From Rhizobium sp. R711 (GTDB taxonomy: Bacteria > Pseudomonadota > Alphaproteobacteria > Rhizobiales > Rhizobiaceae): a DNA stretch of 64,000 nucleotides. Of the stretch, positions 54,973 to 64,000 are shown piece by piece. The stretch spans positions 1 to 64,000 of the forward strand of contig NZ_LOKZ01000008.1 in assembly GCF_002211365.1 (NCBI RefSeq), read 5' to 3'. The position numbers were made by a program, and so were the translations under genes. Under the pieces are notes generated by a model. That model worked only from the letters and a program-made list of their open reading frames with translations, searched no databases and was not told the origin of the DNA. Numbering within the stretch: the stretch's first letter is position 1; each line of letters starts with the position of its first letter.

Positions 54973-57702
54973 TCAGAGCGTACGGGTGATGTGCTCGACG
55001 CGGAAGCATTCGATCGTGTCGCCGGCGCGGATGTCTTCGTAATTCTCGAAAGCCATACCGCATTCCTGGCCGGAATGCACTTCCGAGACTTCGTCCTTGA
55101 AGCGCTTGAGCGTCTTGAGCTTGCCTTCGTGGATGACGACGTGGTCGCGGACGAGGCGGACACCAACTCCACGCTCGACCTTGCCTTCGGTAACACGGCA
55201 ACCCGCGACCTTGCCGACCTTGGTGATGTTGAACACCTCGAGGATCTCGGCATTGCCGAGGAAGGTTTCGCGGCGCTCCGGCGAGAGCAGACCCGACATC
55301 GCCGCCTTCACGTCATCCACCAGATCGTAGATGATGTTGTAGTAACGGATTTCGATGCCCTGGCGTTCTGCCAGCGTACGGGCCTGTGCATTCGCACGAA
55401 CGTTGAAGCCGATGATCGCAGCACCCGATGCCTCGGCAAGCGAGATATCCGATTCCGTTACACCGCCGACAGCCGAGTGAACGATGCGGGCACGAACTTC
55501 GTCCGTACCGAGCTTTTCGAGCGCACCGGCGATCGCTTCGATCGAACCCTGCACGTCACCCTTGATGACCAGCGGGAACTCCTTGACGCCTGCCGACTGC
55601 AGCTGCGTCATCATCTGTTCCAGCGAGCCGCGCTGGCCCGAATGGCGGGCGGCAGCCTTGTCGCGAGCGAGACGCTGGCGATATTCCGAGATCTCGCGGG
55701 CGCGGCCTTCGTTTTCAACGACGGCGAACCTGTCACCTGCCTGCGGCGTGCCGGAAAGGCCAAGCACCTCGACCGGCATGGCCGGCGGGGCTTCCTTCAT
55801 GTGTTCGCCCTTGTCGTTGACGAGGGCGCGGACACGACCCCAGACATCACCAGCGACGATGATCTGGCCGGGCTTCAGCGTACCGTTCTGGACGAGAACC
55901 GTGGCAACCGAACCGCGGCCGCGGTCGAGCTGGGCTTCGATGACCGTACCTTCCGCCGTGCGGTTCGGATTGGCCTTGAGGTCCAGGATTTCGGCCTGCA
56001 GCAGAATGGCTTCCAGCAGCTTGTCGAGGTTCTTTCCGGTCTTGGCCGAAACTTCGACGTCAAGAACTTCACCGCCCATCGATTCCACGAAGACTTCGTG
56101 CTGCAGGAGCTGCGTGCGCACCTTCTGCGGATCGGCGGTCGGCTTGTCGACCTTGTTGATCGCCACGATGATCGGAACACCAGCCGCCTTGGCGTGGTTG
56201 ATCGATTCAATCGTCTGCGGCATGACGCTGTCATCAGCTGCAACGACCAGGATCGCGATGTCGGTCGCCTGCGCACCGCGGGCACGCATTGCCGTAAAGG
56301 CGGCGTGGCCGGGGGTGTCGATGAAGGTGATCTTCTGACCGTTCTGCTCGACCTGATAGGCGCCGATATGCTGCGTGATACCACCGGCTTCGCCAGCAAC
56401 CACATTGGCATGACGGATGGCGTCGAGCAGCGAGGTCTTGCCGTGGTCGACGTGGCCCATGATGGTCACAACAGGCGGACGCGAAACGCGATCGCCCTCA
56501 TCGTCGGCAACGTTGAAGATGCCAAGTTCGACGTCGGATTCAGAAACGCGCTTGACTGTGTGGCCGAATTCGCCAGCAATGAGTTCAGCAAGGTCGGCGT
56601 CGATGACGTCGCCCGGCTTCATCATTTGGCCTTCCTTCATCAGGTACTTGATGACATCGACCGCGCGTTCGGACATGCGCTGCGACAGTTCCTGGATGGT
56701 AATGGTCTCCGGCAGAACGACTTCTCGCGAAATCTTCTCGCGGGTTTCCTGCATCTGGCTGCGGCGGAACTTCTCCTGACGACGGCGCATTGCCGAGAGC
56801 GAACGGCCGCGTGCACTGTCTTCATCCTCGCTTGCGGTCGTGATCGTCAGCTTTCCGCGGCGACGATCCTCCTCACCCTTGGGGCGAGTCGTCACCGGCT
56901 TTGCGGGCTCGGGACGAACGACACGACCACGAACCGGCGCGCCGCCACGCGGCGCAGAGCGATCGTCGTCGTCAGAGTCGCGACGACCGCGTCCAGCTGG
57001 CGCAACTGCGCCAGGTGCCGGGCGTGCCACGGCCGGAGATGGCGCAGCATCCGGACGGCGCGCGACGGGCGCAGCCGGCTGAACGCGCGGCGCCTCAGTG
57101 CGTTGCTCGACAACAGCAGGTGCTGCTGGGGCAGTCGGAGCGGCGGCGGCTTCAGCGGCCCGAGCAGCAGCTTCTTCCGCAGCGCGGCGCTTGGCTTCCT
57201 CAACCTCAGCGGCTTGGCGTACGGCTTCTTCCGCGGCGCGGCGCTTTTCTTCCTCGGCGCGGCGAACCGCATCCTCGGCATCGCGAACCTGTGCCATGGC
57301 GAGCGCGCGGCGGCGCGCATCCATTTCCTCAGGCGACAGATGGTTCAGGACCACCGGACGGGGGCGATCCTGCTGACGCGGAGGCTGAGAAGAAGGCTGC
57401 TGCGGACGCGACTGCTGGCCGCCCGTCGGCTGAATGCGCGGCTGTGGCGCCTGCGGCGCGCGCGGCTGGTGCACGCTCGGAGCTGCTTCGGCACGAACCG
57501 GAGCGCTGGAGCCTACGGGGGTGATCGGGCGCTCGTCCTCCGGACGCATCGGACGCCGCTTGCGGGTCTCGACAACGACCGCCTTGGTGCGGCCGCGGCC
57601 CATATCCTGGCGCACGGTGCCCTGGCTCATTCCCGACGGCTTCAGGGTCAAAGTCTTCTTGCCCGGTCCGTTCAGTGTCTTGTCGTCATTGCTATCGGTC
57701 AT
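54973..57702 (-). CDS. infB: Translation initiation factor IF-2
   Basis: 909 residues. A long N-terminal region (about 1-330) is rich in Pro, Ala, Arg and Glu, with [22 protein letters not shown] coiled segments. The G domain follows: [12 protein letters not shown] near residues 415-426, DTPGHAAF and NKVDKP. Domains 2 and 3, and a C-terminal IF2-C domain ending [16 protein letters not shown], complete it. IF-2 brings initiator tRNA to the 30S subunit. It is part of the rimP-nusA-ylxR-infB-rbfA-truB set. Confidence 0.97.
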   Translation of the reverse strand: MTDSNDDKTLNGPGKKTLTLKPSGMSQGTVRQDMGRGRTKAVVVETRKRRPMRPEDERPITPVGSSAPVRAEAAPSVHQPRAPQAPQPRIQPTGGQQSRPQQPSSQPPRQQDRPRPVVLNHLSPEEMDARRRALAMAQVRDAEDAVRRAEEEKRRAAEEAVRQAAEVEEAKRRAAEEAAARAAEAAAAPTAPAAPAVVEQRTEAPRVQPAAPVARRPDAAPSPAVARPAPGAVAPAGRGRRDSDDDDRSAPRGGAPVRGRVVRPEPAKPVTTRPKGEEDRRRGKLTITTASEDEDSARGRSLSAMRRRQEKFRRSQMQETREKISREVVLPETITIQELSQRMSERAVDVIKYLMKEGQMMKPGDVIDADLAELIAGEFGHTVKRVSESDVELGIFNVADDEGDRVSRPPVVTIMGHVDHGKTSLLDAIRHANVVAGEAGGITQHIGAYQVEQNGQKITFIDTPGHAAFTAMRARGAQATDIAILVVAADDSVMPQTIESINHAKAAGVPIIVAINKVDKPTADPQKVRTQLLQHEVFVESMGGEVLDVEVSAKTGKNLDKLLEAILLQAEILDLKANPNRTAEGTVIEAQLDRGRGSVATVLVQNGTLKPGQIIVAGDVWGRVRALVNDKGEHMKEAPPAMPVEVLGLSGTPQAGDRFAVVENEGRAREISEYRQRLARDKAAARHSGQRGSLEQMMTQLQSAGVKEFPLVIKGDVQGSIEAIAGALEKLGTDEVRARIVHSAVGGVTESDISLAEASGAAIIGFNVRANAQARTLAERQGIEIRYYNIIYDLVDDVKAAMSGLLSPERRETFLGNAEILEVFNITKVGKVAGCRVTEGKVERGVGVRLVRDHVVIHEGKLKTLKRFKDEVSEVHSGQECGMAFENYEDIRAGDTIECFRVEHITRTL

Positions 57703-57804
57703 TCGTTCCCGTTCCTTCGGACAGGGAGCGATGACGTCATCAGACCCTGTCGTTCAAATACTGTCGATCAATGATGTAGCAGCCGGCCGATGCCGGTGAC
57801 CGTA

Positions 57805-58494
57805 TCATTGTTTTTGCCGGCCAGCGCCGCCCGGTGCCCGGGACTGACCGCCACTACGGTACTGTTCGAGCATCTTTGCGCGCTTCACTACACCCTCACC
57901 CGCCTGCCCTGCAAGCACTGCAGCATGGATAAAAGCGTTCTGGCCCATCACCCCTTCCATTTCGTCCTCCGAGAAGAGACGGAAGGAAGGTATTTCTTCC
58001 TCGGTTTCCATTCCGAGATGCCAAGCCTTGCGAGCCTGGTCTATCTTTCTCACGCCATCCTCGGCGGCATTCGTTGCGTGGAACACTGCGATCGCGGCTC
58101 CACTCCTGACTGCGGCATCCACTTTCGCGGAACCCGTAACGAACTGGCCCGCCTTGCGAGCCATGTTCATCATCTGCATCAACTGCTGTCCAAGCAGCGT
58201 CTCTACGGCTTGGCCAAGATCGGCCGCCGCCTTCACATCCGCTTTCAACGCGCGGGCGAAGAGCTTCTTCGCCACCGCCTTGTCGACCAACGAGCGATCG
58301 ACCTTGACCCAGCAGCCGCGTCCCGGAAGCTGTCGCTTCAGGTCGGCGATGACAGTCCCATCCGGAGCGGCAACGAAGCGGATCAGCTCATCCGGCGATC
58401 CGCTTTCGCGCGTCACGATGCACATGCGACCATTCACGTCATATCCTGCAAGATCGTCGTCCTCAGGAGAAACGGTCGGCTCACGCGCGGACAT
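57805..58494 (-). CDS. YlxR-type RNA-binding protein fused to an L7Ae-like domain
   Basis: 229 residues. The N-terminal DUF448/YlxR domain has RMCIVTRESGSPDELIRFVA and LPGRGCWVKVDRSLVDKAV. The C-terminal L7Ae/L30e-like half carries MMNMARKAGQFVTGSAKVDA and the following GAAIAVFHATNAAEDG. The same fusion is usual in alphaproteobacteria. Function is probably RNA binding in transcription or ribosome work. Its ATG overlaps the nusA stop by one base (TAATG), and infB follows 102 bases on. Confidence 0.92.
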   Translation of the reverse strand: MSAREPTVSPEDDDLAGYDVNGRMCIVTRESGSPDELIRFVAAPDGTVIADLKRQLPGRGCWVKVDRSLVDKAVAKKLFARALKADVKAAADLGQAVETLLGQQLMQMMNMARKAGQFVTGSAKVDAAVRSGAAIAVFHATNAAEDGVRKIDQARKAWHLGMETEEEIPSFRLFSEDEMEGVMGQNAFIHAAVLAGQAGEGVVKRAKMLEQYRSGGQSRAPGGAGRQKQ

Positions 58495-60098
58495 TATACT
58501 TCCTGCTCGGCCTCGGGAGCTTCTTCAGCTTCCGCGTCCTTGGCGAGGTCTTCTTCGGTGATCCAGCCAGCCGCGAGGCGAGCCTGGACGACCATCTGCT
58601 CAGCCTCGACGCGCGAAACGTCGAACTTCGAGAACAGGCCTTCGAATTTCTTGGTCTCGCCGTTCTTGCGCTCGCTCCAGCCAACGAGATCGTCAGCGGC
58701 GCAGCCGGCGAAGTCCTCGAGCGTCTTGATGCTGTCTTCGCCGAGCGCGACCATCATCTGTGCGGTCATGCCGTCGATCTGGCGCAGTTCGTCGGAAACG
58801 CCGAGCGCCTTTCGCTTTTCGTCCATTTCGGCTTCCAGGCGCTCCAGATATTCGCGGGCACGCGTCTGGATTTCCTGTGCCGTGTCTTCGTCAAAACCGT
58901 CGATTGAGGCAATTTCGTCAAGGTCGACATAGGCAAGCTCTTCGACTGCCGCAAAACCTTCCGAGGCCAGAACCTGACCGACCATTTCGTCAACGTCGAG
59001 CGAATCCATGAACAGGTTGGTGCGCTCGTTGAATTCTTTCTGACGGCGTTCCGACTCTTCGGCTTCCGTCATGATGTCGATATCCCAGCCGGTCAGCTGC
59101 GATGCCAGGCGGACGTTCTGGCCGCGGCGGCCGATGGCCAGCGACAGCTGCTCGTCGGGAACCACGACTTCAATGCGCTCTGCATCCTCGTCGAGAACAA
59201 CCTTGGCGACTTCAGCCGGCTGCAGGGCGTTGACGACGAAGGTCGCCGGGTCCTGCGACCACGGAATGATGTCGATCTTTTCGCCCTGAAGCTCGCCGAC
59301 GACGGCCTGAACGCGAGAACCGCGCATACCGACGCAAGCGCCGACCGGATCGATCGAGCTGTCGTTCGAGATCACGGCGATCTTGGCGCGCGAACCCGGA
59401 TCGCGGGCAACCGACTTCACCTGGATGATGCCGTCGTAGATTTCCGGCACTTCCATGGTGAAGAGCTTGACCATGAACTGCGGATGCGTGCGCGACAGGA
59501 AGATCTGCGGGCCGCGCTGTTCACGACGAACATCATATACGTATGCGCGGACGCGATCGCCATAGCGGACGTTTTCGCGCGGGATCATTTCGTCGCGACG
59601 GATGATGCCTTCGCCACGGCCGAGGTCGACGATGACGTTGCCGTATTCGACGCGCTTGACGGTGCCGTTGACGATTTCGCCGACGCGGTCCTTGAACTCG
59701 TCGAACTGGCGGTCACGCTCGGCTTCGCGAACCTTCTGGACGATGACCTGCTTGGCGGATTGGGCAGCGATACGGCCGAAATCCATCGGCGGCAGCGGAT
59801 CGGCAATGAAATCGCCAAGCGCTGCGTCCGGGTTGCGGTCGCGGGCCAGCTCAAGCGGAATCTGGGTCGAATAGTCTTCAGCCTTGTCGACAACTTCGAG
59901 CAGACGCTGAAGACGGATTTCCCCGGTCTTCGGGTTGATGTCGGCGCGGATGTTGGACTCGGTGCCGTAGCGGGAGCGCGCTGCCTTCTGGATCGCGTCC
60001 GCCATTGCGGCAAGCACGATCTCGCGGTCGATGACCTTTTCGCGCGCCACTGCATCTGCGATCTGCAGAAGTTCGAGCCGGTTCGCACTGACTGCCAT
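58494..60098 (-). CDS. nusA: Transcription termination/antitermination factor NusA
   Basis: 534 residues. An N-terminal RNA-polymerase-binding domain starts at [20 protein letters not shown]. Then come an S1 domain (residues about 133-200, [20 protein letters not shown]) and two KH domains, including [20 protein letters not shown] and [19 protein letters not shown]. The C-terminal half holds helix-hairpin-helix-like acidic repeats (about 365-534). It modulates pausing and termination. The start at 60098 is chosen because homology begins there. Confidence 0.97.
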   Translation of the reverse strand: MAVSANRLELLQIADAVAREKVIDREIVLAAMADAIQKAARSRYGTESNIRADINPKTGEIRLQRLLEVVDKAEDYSTQIPLELARDRNPDAALGDFIADPLPPMDFGRIAAQSAKQVIVQKVREAERDRQFDEFKDRVGEIVNGTVKRVEYGNVIVDLGRGEGIIRRDEMIPRENVRYGDRVRAYVYDVRREQRGPQIFLSRTHPQFMVKLFTMEVPEIYDGIIQVKSVARDPGSRAKIAVISNDSSIDPVGACVGMRGSRVQAVVGELQGEKIDIIPWSQDPATFVVNALQPAEVAKVVLDEDAERIEVVVPDEQLSLAIGRRGQNVRLASQLTGWDIDIMTEAEESERRQKEFNERTNLFMDSLDVDEMVGQVLASEGFAAVEELAYVDLDEIASIDGFDEDTAQEIQTRAREYLERLEAEMDEKRKALGVSDELRQIDGMTAQMMVALGEDSIKTLEDFAGCAADDLVGWSERKNGETKKFEGLFSKFDVSRVEAEQMVVQARLAAGWITEEDLAKDAEAEEAPEAEQEV

Positions 60099-60158
60099 TG
60101 TCTTTTCTCTCCGTCTAGACGTCCCGGGTTCCCGTCCCTGGAGCCACAAGTTGATCGG

Positions 60159-60764
60159 TTATTCTTCGTCTTCCGCTTCGTTCTGGTTCGCGGCCTCTGC
60201 CTTCGCCAGCTTGTCGGCGCGCAGCGCATCACGGATCAGATCGTCGGTCAGAATGAGCTTCGCATCGCTGAGCGCAGTGAAAGGGATGACAACCTTCTGC
60301 TCTTCGCCATAGGCAACCTGGTCACGCTCGAGCGTGAAACCGTCCGCATCGCTCTCCACGATCTTGCCGCGGAAGCGCTTGCGGCTGCCGATCATGATCG
60401 ACGTCTCGCACTTCAAAAGGTGTCCCTGCCAGCGGGTGAAATCCGATTTCCGCACCAACGGACGATCGATACCCGGCGAAGACACCTCGAGATGATACTC
60501 CCGATCGATCGGATCTTCCACATCCAGAACCGGAGAAATGGCCATCGAGACCGCCTCGCAGTCCTCCACAGTCATCGTTCCGTCGTTGCGCTCGGCCATG
60601 ATCTGGAGGGTTGCGCCGTTCTGATTGAGCATCCGCACGCGGGTCAGGCGAAACCCGAGATCCACCAATACAGGCTCGATAATGTCGGCAAGACGCTGGT
60701 CGAGACCGGTTTCGGTGATCAGCCGCGGCTCAAGTTCATTGTCTGCTTTCGTCGGATCCGACAA
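60159..60764 (-). CDS. rimP: Ribosome maturation factor RimP
   Basis: About 201 residues. The N-terminal domain has [20 protein letters not shown] and [20 protein letters not shown], followed by [20 protein letters not shown], the signature of the family, and an SH3-like C-terminal domain. A TTG start at 60764 is proposed because AGGAG stands eight bases upstream. The ATG at 60788 would add 8 residues and has no such site. It is first in the cluster with nusA. Confidence 0.93.
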   Translation of the reverse strand: MSDPTKADNELEPRLITETGLDQRLADIIEPVLVDLGFRLTRVRMLNQNGATLQIMAERNDGTMTVEDCEAVSMAISPVLDVEDPIDREYHLEVSSPGIDRPLVRKSDFTRWQGHLLKCETSIMIGSRKRFRGKIVESDADGFTLERDQVAYGEEQKVVIPFTALSDAKLILTDDLIRDALRADKLAKAEAANQNEAEDEE

Positions 60765-60990
60765 GCGATGCGCTCCTAGCAATTTCATGCATTTTGGGTG
60801 ATCGCGGTAATAAAAAAGAGCGGGTCCTTGCGGCCCACTCTTCATCAAAACGATCAAGATTTGAGAGCCATATAGGCCGGTTTTTCCGAAATTGCAAGCT
60901 CCGTCGCCAACGTTCCGGATGCGCCCCGGCGCTAGCCAGAGGCATCTTGCGCCATATATTGGTTTCGAGGGACCGGCATCGGGAGGGATC

Positions 60991-62622
60991 GTGCCTTACA
61001 CTTCGTCGACACTGGCGCCGTTGCGGCACGAAACCTACCGGACGATCTGGTTTGCAAGCCTCGCCTCGAATTTCGGCGGATTGATCCAGGCGGTCGGCGC
61101 CGCCTGGATGATGACGACCATCACGGCATCGGAGAATATGGTCGCGCTGGTGCAGACATCGACGGCGTTGCCGATCATGCTTTTTTCGCTCGTGTCTGGC
61201 GCCCTTGCCGACAGCTTCGACCGGCGCCGGGTGATGCTGACGGCGCAATACTTCATGCTTGCCGTTTCGGCGCTACTTAGCATCTCGGCCTATTTCGGCT
61301 GGCTTTCGCCGTGGCTGCTCCTCTTCTTCACGTTTCTGATCGGATGCGGCACAGCGCTAAACAATCCGTCCTGGCAGGCCTCAGTCGGCGATATGGTCCC
61401 GCGTGCGGATCTGCCGGGCGCCGTCACGCTCAACAGCGTCGGCTTCAACATCACCCGCAGCGTCGGCCCGGCGATCGGTGGTGTCATCGTCGCTGCCGCC
61501 GGCGCCGCGGCGGCGTTTGCCGTTAACACACTGAGCTATTTCGCACTGATCTATGCCCTGATGCGCTGGAAACCGAGCTTGCCGACCTCCACCCTGCCGC
61601 GGGAGACGCTCGGCAGCGCGGTGTTTGCTGGCCTTCGTTATGTGTCGATGTCGCCCAACCTGCAGAAAGTGCTGCTGCGCGGTCTCATCTTCGGGATCAG
61701 TGCCAGCTCGATACTCGCTTTGCTGCCGATCGTGGCGATCAACCTCGTTGTCGGCGGCCCGTTGACCTATGGCCTCATGCTCGGCTCCTTTGGTATTGGC
61801 GCGATCGGCGGCGCGATGCTGAATGATTGGCTGCGCGAACGCTTTTCGAGCGAAACGATCGTGCGTATCTCCTTCGCCGGTTTTGCACTGAGCGCCGCGA
61901 TCGCCGCCTTCAGCCCGATTGCCGCGCTGACCTGTGCTGGATTGGTGATATCGGGCGCTTGCTGGGTATTGGCGCTTTCGCTGTTTAATACGATCGTGCA
62001 GCTGTCGACGCCGCGCTGGGTCGTCGGTCGCGCGCTGTCGCTCTATCAGACGGTGACCTTTGGCGGCATTGCGGGCGGCAGCTGGATCTGGGGCGTGGCC
62101 GCCGACCGTTACGGTGTCTCCAACGCCCTGCTGATCTCCGCCGTTGTCATGCTCTTCGGCATCGTCGTCGGGCTGCGCTTCGCCATGCCGGCCTTTGCCT
62201 CACTCAACCTCGACCCGCTGAACCGCTTCACCGAACCGGCGCTCGGTCTCGATATTACGCCACGCAGCGGCCCGATCGTCGTCCAGATCGACTACGAAAT
62301 CGCTGATGCGGATGTTCGCGAGTTTCTGGCACTGATGGGCGAGCGGCGGCGTATTCGCCTTCGCGATGGCGCCCGCAATTGGGCGCTGATGCGCGACCTC
62401 GAAAAGCCAGGCCGATGGACCGAGACCTACCACACGCCGACCTGGGTCGAATACATCAGACACAATCAACGCCGCACCCAGGCCGATGCGGAAAACATCG
62501 AACGGTTGCGCGATCTCCACCGCGGCAAGGACCTACCGCAGGTGCACCGGCTGATCGAGCGTCAGGCTATTCCTCCCAATGACGACGTCTTCTACAAGGC
62601 GCCGATCGACCTGCACCATTGA
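60991..62622 (+). CDS. MFS transporter (MFS_3 type) with C-terminal soluble domain
   Basis: 543 residues. About 12 hydrophobic segments cover residues 18-395. The [14 protein letters not shown] motif after the second segment is the MFS signature loop, and [20 protein letters not shown] is typical of the enterobactin-exporter-like MFS_3 group. The last 130 residues (from about 410) are soluble and resemble the monooxygenase-like tail seen in some of these proteins ([20 protein letters not shown]). The substrate is unknown. It starts with GTG 60991 after GGGAGG, and the GNAT gene follows. Confidence 0.88.
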   Translation: MPYTSSTLAPLRHETYRTIWFASLASNFGGLIQAVGAAWMMTTITASENMVALVQTSTALPIMLFSLVSGALADSFDRRRVMLTAQYFMLAVSALLSISAYFGWLSPWLLLFFTFLIGCGTALNNPSWQASVGDMVPRADLPGAVTLNSVGFNITRSVGPAIGGVIVAAAGAAAAFAVNTLSYFALIYALMRWKPSLPTSTLPRETLGSAVFAGLRYVSMSPNLQKVLLRGLIFGISASSILALLPIVAINLVVGGPLTYGLMLGSFGIGAIGGAMLNDWLRERFSSETIVRISFAGFALSAAIAAFSPIAALTCAGLVISGACWVLALSLFNTIVQLSTPRWVVGRALSLYQTVTFGGIAGGSWIWGVAADRYGVSNALLISAVVMLFGIVVGLRFAMPAFASLNLDPLNRFTEPALGLDITPRSGPIVVQIDYEIADADVREFLALMGERRRIRLRDGARNWALMRDLEKPGRWTETYHTPTWVEYIRHNQRRTQADAENIERLRDLHRGKDLPQVHRLIERQAIPPNDDVFYKAPIDLHH

Positions 62623-62630
62623 GGCAAGTC

Positions 62631-63125
62631 ATGCGTTCCTTTCGCCCTGCCCGTTCTTCCGATCTGCCTGATATCATCGACCTGCTTGCCGACGACGATC
62701 TAGGAGCGACGCGCGAGATCGTCTCGGATCCGCCGGATGCCAGGTATGTCGCAGCATTCGCGGCGATCGAGGCCGATCCCAACCAGTTGCTGGCCGTCGC
62801 CGTCAATGAGCGCGATCGCGTCGTCGGCTGCCTGCAGCTGACCTTCATTCCCGGTCTGTCGCGGACTGGCATGTGGCGCGGACAGATCGAAAGCGTGCGC
62901 ATCGCTAGGGACGCCCGAGGGTCGGGCCTTGGCTCCGATTTCATCGAATGGGCGGTGGCGCGCTGCGCCGAGCGCGGTTGCGGCCTGGTACAATTGACCT
63001 CCGACAAATCGCGGACGGAGTCGATCCGCTTCTACGAGAAGCTGGGGTTCGTCGCGAGCCACCAAGGCCTGAAGCGCGCCGTCCAGACTTACTTCAACCT
63101 GCCGATCATCGACGCCTCGGGATAA
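62631..63125 (+). CDS. GNAT-family N-acetyltransferase
   Basis: 164 residues. Motif A is IARDARGSGLGSDFIEWAVA (about residues 88-107), with ESIRFYEKLGFVAS near the C-terminus for the CoA fold. It follows the MFS gene by 8 bases and is probably cotranscribed, though the acceptor is unknown. The ATG at 62631 fits the family N-terminus MRSFRPARSSDLPDI. Its last 37 bases overlap the end of the convergent transglycosylase gene. Confidence 0.9.
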   Translation: MRSFRPARSSDLPDIIDLLADDDLGATREIVSDPPDARYVAAFAAIEADPNQLLAVAVNERDRVVGCLQLTFIPGLSRTGMWRGQIESVRIARDARGSGLGSDFIEWAVARCAERGCGLVQLTSDKSRTESIRFYEKLGFVASHQGLKRAVQTYFNLPIIDASG

Positions 63126-64000
63126 CAGGTCGGCTTTATGCCGTTCTTTTCCTGCCACTGGCCAATGGACCGGCGCGTCTTGTAGCCCGGCAGCCCGTCG
63201 GAGCCGCCGACATCATATCCCTTTTTCTCCAAGGCCTTCTGCATGGCCGCCACGTCGGAACGCAGCATCTTGCCGACATCGCCCCACGGCCCCTGGAAGG
63301 CGCCCGAACCATAGGCGATCCGATCCGCGAGATTGCCGATATAGAGCGCATAAAGATCGGAGTTGTTGTATTCCTTGATCACGTAGAAGTTCGGCGTGAC
63401 CACGAATTCCGGTCCGTCGCGGCCCGCCGGGACGAGCATCATGCCGGATGCCTTGCCTTCGTCGGAGGGGAAGGCTTTGCCCGATATGCGCGTGATGCCA
63501 AGCGAGGCCCAATGCGATACGGGCTTGGCGAGATCCGGCCCCTCCTGAGCACAGGAAACCTGATCGGGAATCGTGACTTCATAGCCCCAGCTACGACGGC
63601 GCTGCCAGCCCTTCTGGGCCAGGAAGTTGGCAATCGAGGCAAGTGTGTCGGGTACAGACGTCCAGATATTGGGATGGCCGTCACCATCGAAATCGACGGC
63701 ATACTTGAGGTAGCTGGTGGGCATGAACTGCGGCTGACCGAGCGCACCGGCAGACGACCCCTTGAATTCAGCCGGCGTTGCGTCGCCGCGATCGATGATG
63801 TGCAGGGCAGCAAGAAGTTCGGTGCGGAACATTTCCTTGCGCGTCGACATGAAAGCCTTGGTCGCCAGCACTTCGATTGCCGAGTTCGGAATCTTGGCGG
63901 CACCGAACCCCGTTTCGCGCCCCCAGACGGCCAGCACGATCGAACCGGGAACGCCGTAGGTCCTTTCGATCTTTCTCAGCGCCGAGGCATATTGCGAGGC
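63089..64000 (-). CDS. Lytic murein transglycosylase (MltB-like) with peptidoglycan-binding domain, 5' truncated by the window
   Basis: The frame is open to the window end, giving 303 C-terminal residues. The catalytic region VLAVWGRETGFG has the glutamate of the SLT_2/MltB family, followed by AGALGQPQFMPTSYLKYAVD and DGHPNIWTSVPDTLASIANF, all typical of MltB. A C-terminal PG_binding_1 domain reads LRSDVAAMQKALEKKGYDVG and YKTRRSIGQWQEKNG. It cuts glycan strands of murein in the periplasm. The signal sequence lies outside the window. Confidence 0.92.
   Translation of the reverse strand, partial: ASQYASALRKIERTYGVPGSIVLAVWGRETGFGAAKIPNSAIEVLATKAFMSTRKEMFRTELLAALHIIDRGDATPAEFKGSSAGALGQPQFMPTSYLKYAVDFDGDGHPNIWTSVPDTLASIANFLAQKGWQRRRSWGYEVTIPDQVSCAQEGPDLAKPVSHWASLGITRISGKAFPSDEGKASGMMLVPAGRDGPEFVVTPNFYVIKEYNNSDLYALYIGNLADRIAYGSGAFQGPWGDVGKMLRSDVAAMQKALEKKGYDVGGSDGLPGYKTRRSIGQWQEKNGIKPTCYPEASMIGRLK

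Noticed and set aside
54616..57774. A 1052-codon open frame opposite rbfA and infB
   Set aside because: Antisense shadow of infB; low-complexity Arg/Asp/Leu-rich translation without motifs.

Overview
The window looks like chromosomal DNA of a Rhizobiaceae bacterium (Rhizobium, Sinorhizobium/Ensifer or a close relative). The reasons are the GC-rich coding bias, an Irr-type Fur-family regulator beside a fabA-fabB-fabI operon, BA14K, TIGR02300 and YlxR/L7Ae proteins typical of the order, and many CUT1-type sugar ABC transporters with LacI regulators. The genus is not fixed by the sequence.

The left half (about 1-33 kb) is catabolic accessory DNA. After a truncated P-loop kinase, a broken PemK/MazF-like toxin remnant, tRNA-Leu(CAG), a BA14K protein, a SelT/W-like protein and a glutamine amidotransferase comes a minus-strand operon: lacI, binding protein, two permeases and a GH127 beta-L-arabinofuranosidase. 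Two near-identical 20-bp palindromes lie just upstream of it. Next is an orphan Tat-exported binding protein divergent from lacI, a DUF2264 gene and a 2-hydroxyacid dehydrogenase gene, then a Gfo/Idh/MocA oxidoreductase and a TetR regulator. A full CUT1 importer follows (binding protein, two permeases, oxidoreductase, ATPase). After it come an APH/choline-kinase-like gene with a sarcosine/dimethylglycine dehydrogenase-like gene, the uxaC-uxuB hexuronate operon, slyX, a PACE efflux gene, and gabT-gabD with a divergent MerR-XRE-cupin regulator.

The most interesting signal is a 16-bp inverted repeat of the form GTAACYAA..AGTTAY. It occurs at the promoters of the oxidoreductase gene (15857), the CUT1 importer operon (16724) and, in weaker form, uxaC-uxuB (28712). 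In each case it sits at or just after the -10 of a promoter with a TTGACA or TTGAAC -35. This suggests one hexuronate or pectin-derived regulon, probably under the adjacent TetR protein, joining transport to isomerisation and reduction of uronates.

The middle (33-45 kb) holds RNase D, an unrecognised acidic 516-residue protein, rpsA, cmk and a PaiB-like flavin protein where aroA is usually found. It continues with a TIGR02300 gene, tRNA-Ala(GGC), a lower-GC patch with a DUF1778/GNAT toxin-antitoxin pair and a degraded gene, and several small membrane or secreted proteins. The right part (44.7-64 kb) is core: irr, fabA-fabB-fabI, an rsmC-like gene, pnp, rpsO, truB, rbfA, infB, ylxR, nusA and rimP, then an MFS transporter, a GNAT protein and a truncated lytic transglycosylase.
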